The notes beneath the pieces are model-generated. The model worked only from the letters and a program-made list of their open reading frames with translations. It ran no database searches and had not been told where the DNA came from. The translations under genes and the position numbers were made by a program. Of a DNA stretch of 64,000 nucleotides, positions 62,444 through 64,000 are shown piece after piece; positions within the stretch are counted from its first letter, which is position 1; each line of letters starts with the position of its first letter. The DNA comes from JABSSA01 sp039984715 (GTDB lineage Bacteria > Pseudomonadota > Alphaproteobacteria > Rhodobacterales > Rhodobacteraceae): NCBI GenBank assembly GCA_039984715.1, contig JBDWUA010000018.1:166717-230716 (forward strand), read 5' to 3'.

Positions 62444-64000
62444 TTAACCAAAGATGCCGCCGTTATCTTCTGGGCAGAGGCAATCAAAGTCTTCAAACTC
62501 ATAGCCGATGATGAATGGCTGAGAGTTTGTTGGAGACGCTGGGTTTGGATCAATGATCGCTCCAACTTGACCGGATGTTCCGAACTCGAAACCTTCACCA
62601 TTTGCGATGGCCATAGCGACGATTGAATCCACGTCAGCGCCGTCGAAGTTTGGAAGCAATCCGTTGAAGTCATCGCCTTCTACGTTGTCCGTCAGTTCCC
62701 AAATCGCGAACTGAACTTCCCAACCTGAGAACGTGCCGTTTCCTTCAAAGTTCTGCGCAACGATCCAGCTTACCAAGTCCAGATTGTCTGCTGCCATTTC
62801 ACCATTTGCTGCTGAAATCTGCGTCGCATCAAATGCGCTAATATCAGAACCGCTCAACAAGTCGCCGGGGTTGACCGGAGCATTGTCAAAGCTTGTTCCA
62901 ACCGCAGCAGGGTCAAGGAAGCTTAGGCAGTACGCGTTTTCGAAGATAACACCGTCAAAGCGGACATCCCCTGTTCCATCCACTTTGAGAGCAAACCCAA
63001 AGTCTTGGAACGGCTGAGCCTCAATTCCCGAAATAAGCTGGTACGTCCCATTTTCAGGGAAGCTTTCGATCATCGAGTCATAGCTGTTCGCGTCACCTTT
63101 GAAGGTCACAGTCAAGTCAGTAGTCGCCGTGTTGCCGTTGCCATCATCAACCGTATACGAGATCGCCTCGTTTGCAGTTTCATCGATGTCCAGACCCGCA
63201 TAAGCAACTTCACCGTTAACAGCGAGAGACACAGCACCCGAGAATGGATCAACAACAAGCGTAACGATTGTGCCGTTGGCAGTCGTGATCTGACCACCGT
63301 TTGGATCAATCGCCTGACCATCGATTGCGACGATAGACAGCGCATCGTTTTCAGGATCAGAGTCGTTGGCCAGAACCATCACAGATGCAACATCATCCGC
63401 ACAAACGGTGACTGCATCTGGTTCAGGCTCAGGATCGCCATTCAACGCAACCAGACCAGCATCGACATCACGCTCGGCTTCGCCGATGGACAGGATGAAT
63501 TCATCCGTCATGCCATCCAGCAGGCTCGCGTCGCTATCGTCGTTGACTGCATCAGCCGCTGCCAAGCCTTCGGTTGTAAAGCCAAAGCCTGCCAGTGTAC
63601 CGAACATAACGGCGTATGTTCCAGCGTTCAGGTTGTTGAACAGATACTGACCACCATTCGACGTGAACTGCGTGCTGATCTGCGTTTCCGCAGTCCCGTC
63701 ACCGTCCTGATCTTCGAACAATTTGACTTCAACACCATCAGCGCCAAGGTCTCCAGCGTTGAAAATGCCGTCGCTGTTGTTGTCGAAGAACACTGTGTCG
63801 CCAACAGACGCTGTGCCCGGATCTTCAACACCTGCGTCGTTGTCTTCCGAACGCTCGCCGATGCCCACGGTGATGACACCGGTTTGGCCATCTGCTTGGC
63901 TCGCGTCGCTGTCGTCAGTGTCGTTCGCGTTGCCGTCAACATCCTGATCAACCAGAACCTTGCCACCAACGTCGCTGTCGTTCTCGTCAAAGTCGACGAT
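62444..64000 (-). CDS. Large acidic surface protein with SdrD-B and cadherin-like domains (5' end outside the window)
   Basis: The frame is open from the window edge to TAA at 62444-62446 (518 codons seen). It carries at least one full SdrD-B-type repeat (ASVGDTVFFDNNSDGIFNAG to LNAGTYAVMF), the end of a preceding one, a cadherin/Ig-like domain (VMVLANDSDPENDALSIVAI, ISYTVDDGNGNTATTDLTVTF), and a C-terminal region of about 210 residues with three cysteines that I do not recognise. Composition is very Asp/Gly-rich, fitting calcium-dependent extracellular modules. It ends FDCLCPEDNGGIFG, with no CTERM or other membrane anchor. It is probably secreted; its export signal would be off the window. 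Confidence 0.8.
   Translation of the reverse strand: MVDFDENDSDVGGKVLVDQDVDGNANDTDDSDASQADGQTGVITVGIGERSEDNDAGVEDPGTASVGDTVFFDNNSDGIFNAGDLGADGVEVKLFEDQDGDGTAETQISTQFTSNGGQYLFNNLNAGTYAVMFGTLAGFGFTTEGLAAADAVNDDSDASLLDGMTDEFILSIGEAERDVDAGLVALNGDPEPEPDAVTVCADDVASVMVLANDSDPENDALSIVAIDGQAIDPNGGQITTANGTIVTLVVDPFSGAVSLAVNGEVAYAGLDIDETANEAISYTVDDGNGNTATTDLTVTFKGDANSYDSMIESFPENGTYQLISGIEAQPFQDFGFALKVDGTGDVRFDGVIFENAYCLSFLDPAAVGTSFDNAPVNPGDLLSGSDISAFDATQISAANGEMAADNLDLVSWIVAQNFEGNGTFSGWEVQFAIWELTDNVEGDDFNGLLPNFDGADVDSIVAMAIANGEGFEFGTSGQVGAIIDPNPASPTNSQPFIIGYEFEDFDCLCPEDNGGIFG

Noticed and set aside
1..64000. CRISPR arrays, rRNA, tRNA, prophage or integrase genes
   Set aside because: I looked for direct-repeat arrays and the conserved RNA and integrase motifs and saw none.

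Overview
The window looks like a chromosomal segment of a marine-type alphaproteobacterium, most likely the Roseobacter group of Rhodobacteraceae. This is inferred from gene content: an Ery-type erythritol locus, an exosortase E/CPBP protease fusion with a VPEID-CTERM-like substrate, carboxyspermidine-type polyamine synthesis, HemP and imelysin iron loci, and Irr-type and RirA-type boxes. No 16S or tRNA gene is present to confirm it. Genes are dense and many neighbours overlap by ATGA or TGATG.

Layout. 0.15-13.4 kb: erythritol island. eryA-eryB-eryC, an eryD-like SorC regulator and a second FGGY kinase/GlpD-family dehydrogenase pair lie on the minus strand. They diverge from DUF2291-eryE-eryF-eryG (ABC importer) on the plus strand, which ends at a clear terminator. 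14.1-18.5 kb: acnB, a DnaB-like ATPase gene interrupted by an amber codon, and a secreted protein of unknown role. 18.7-20.5 kb: a ferredoxin-like gene flanked by a direct repeat of the 3' end of a sterol-desaturase-family gene. 20.6-23.3 kb: a DUF4856 protein and a ferric-iron binding protein, with RirA-type boxes.

23.7-39.7 kb: sugar catabolism. A complete non-phosphorylative L-fucose (or L-galactose-like) route is encoded by a mutarotase, an aldose dehydrogenase, a lactonase, FucD, an SDR and an FAH-family hydrolase. A GntR regulator separates it from a divergent ABC importer (binding protein, two permeases with unusual extra membrane segments, ATPase). A methyltransferase and the D-glucuronate genes uxuA-uxaC-uxuB follow. 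KDG kinase and aldolase are not in the window.

39.9-47.7 kb: iron island. It holds a tiny unknown ORF, hemP, an unknown 159-residue protein and imelysin, all overlapping or close together, then DUF1289, dps with a perfect ICE box, and a DUF1111 di-haem protein, a second imelysin and DUF1513. A decayed IS3-type fragment lies at 47.9 kb. 48.2-53.4 kb: an operon that takes arginine to spermidine by way of carboxyspermidine (speA, CASDH, nspC, speB). 53.8-58.2 kb: unknown and lectin-like proteins, a WGR protein, and a persulfide dioxygenase with two YeeE/YedE-type transport halves. 58.6-64 kb: a hybrid histidine kinase, the exosortase E/protease, a 68-residue VPEID-CTERM-like protein, and the 3' part of a large SdrD-B/cadherin-like surface protein that runs off the window.

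All functional calls come from reading motifs and remembered family features; no database search was run. Starts were chosen from Shine-Dalgarno (SD) spacing and overlap with upstream stops.
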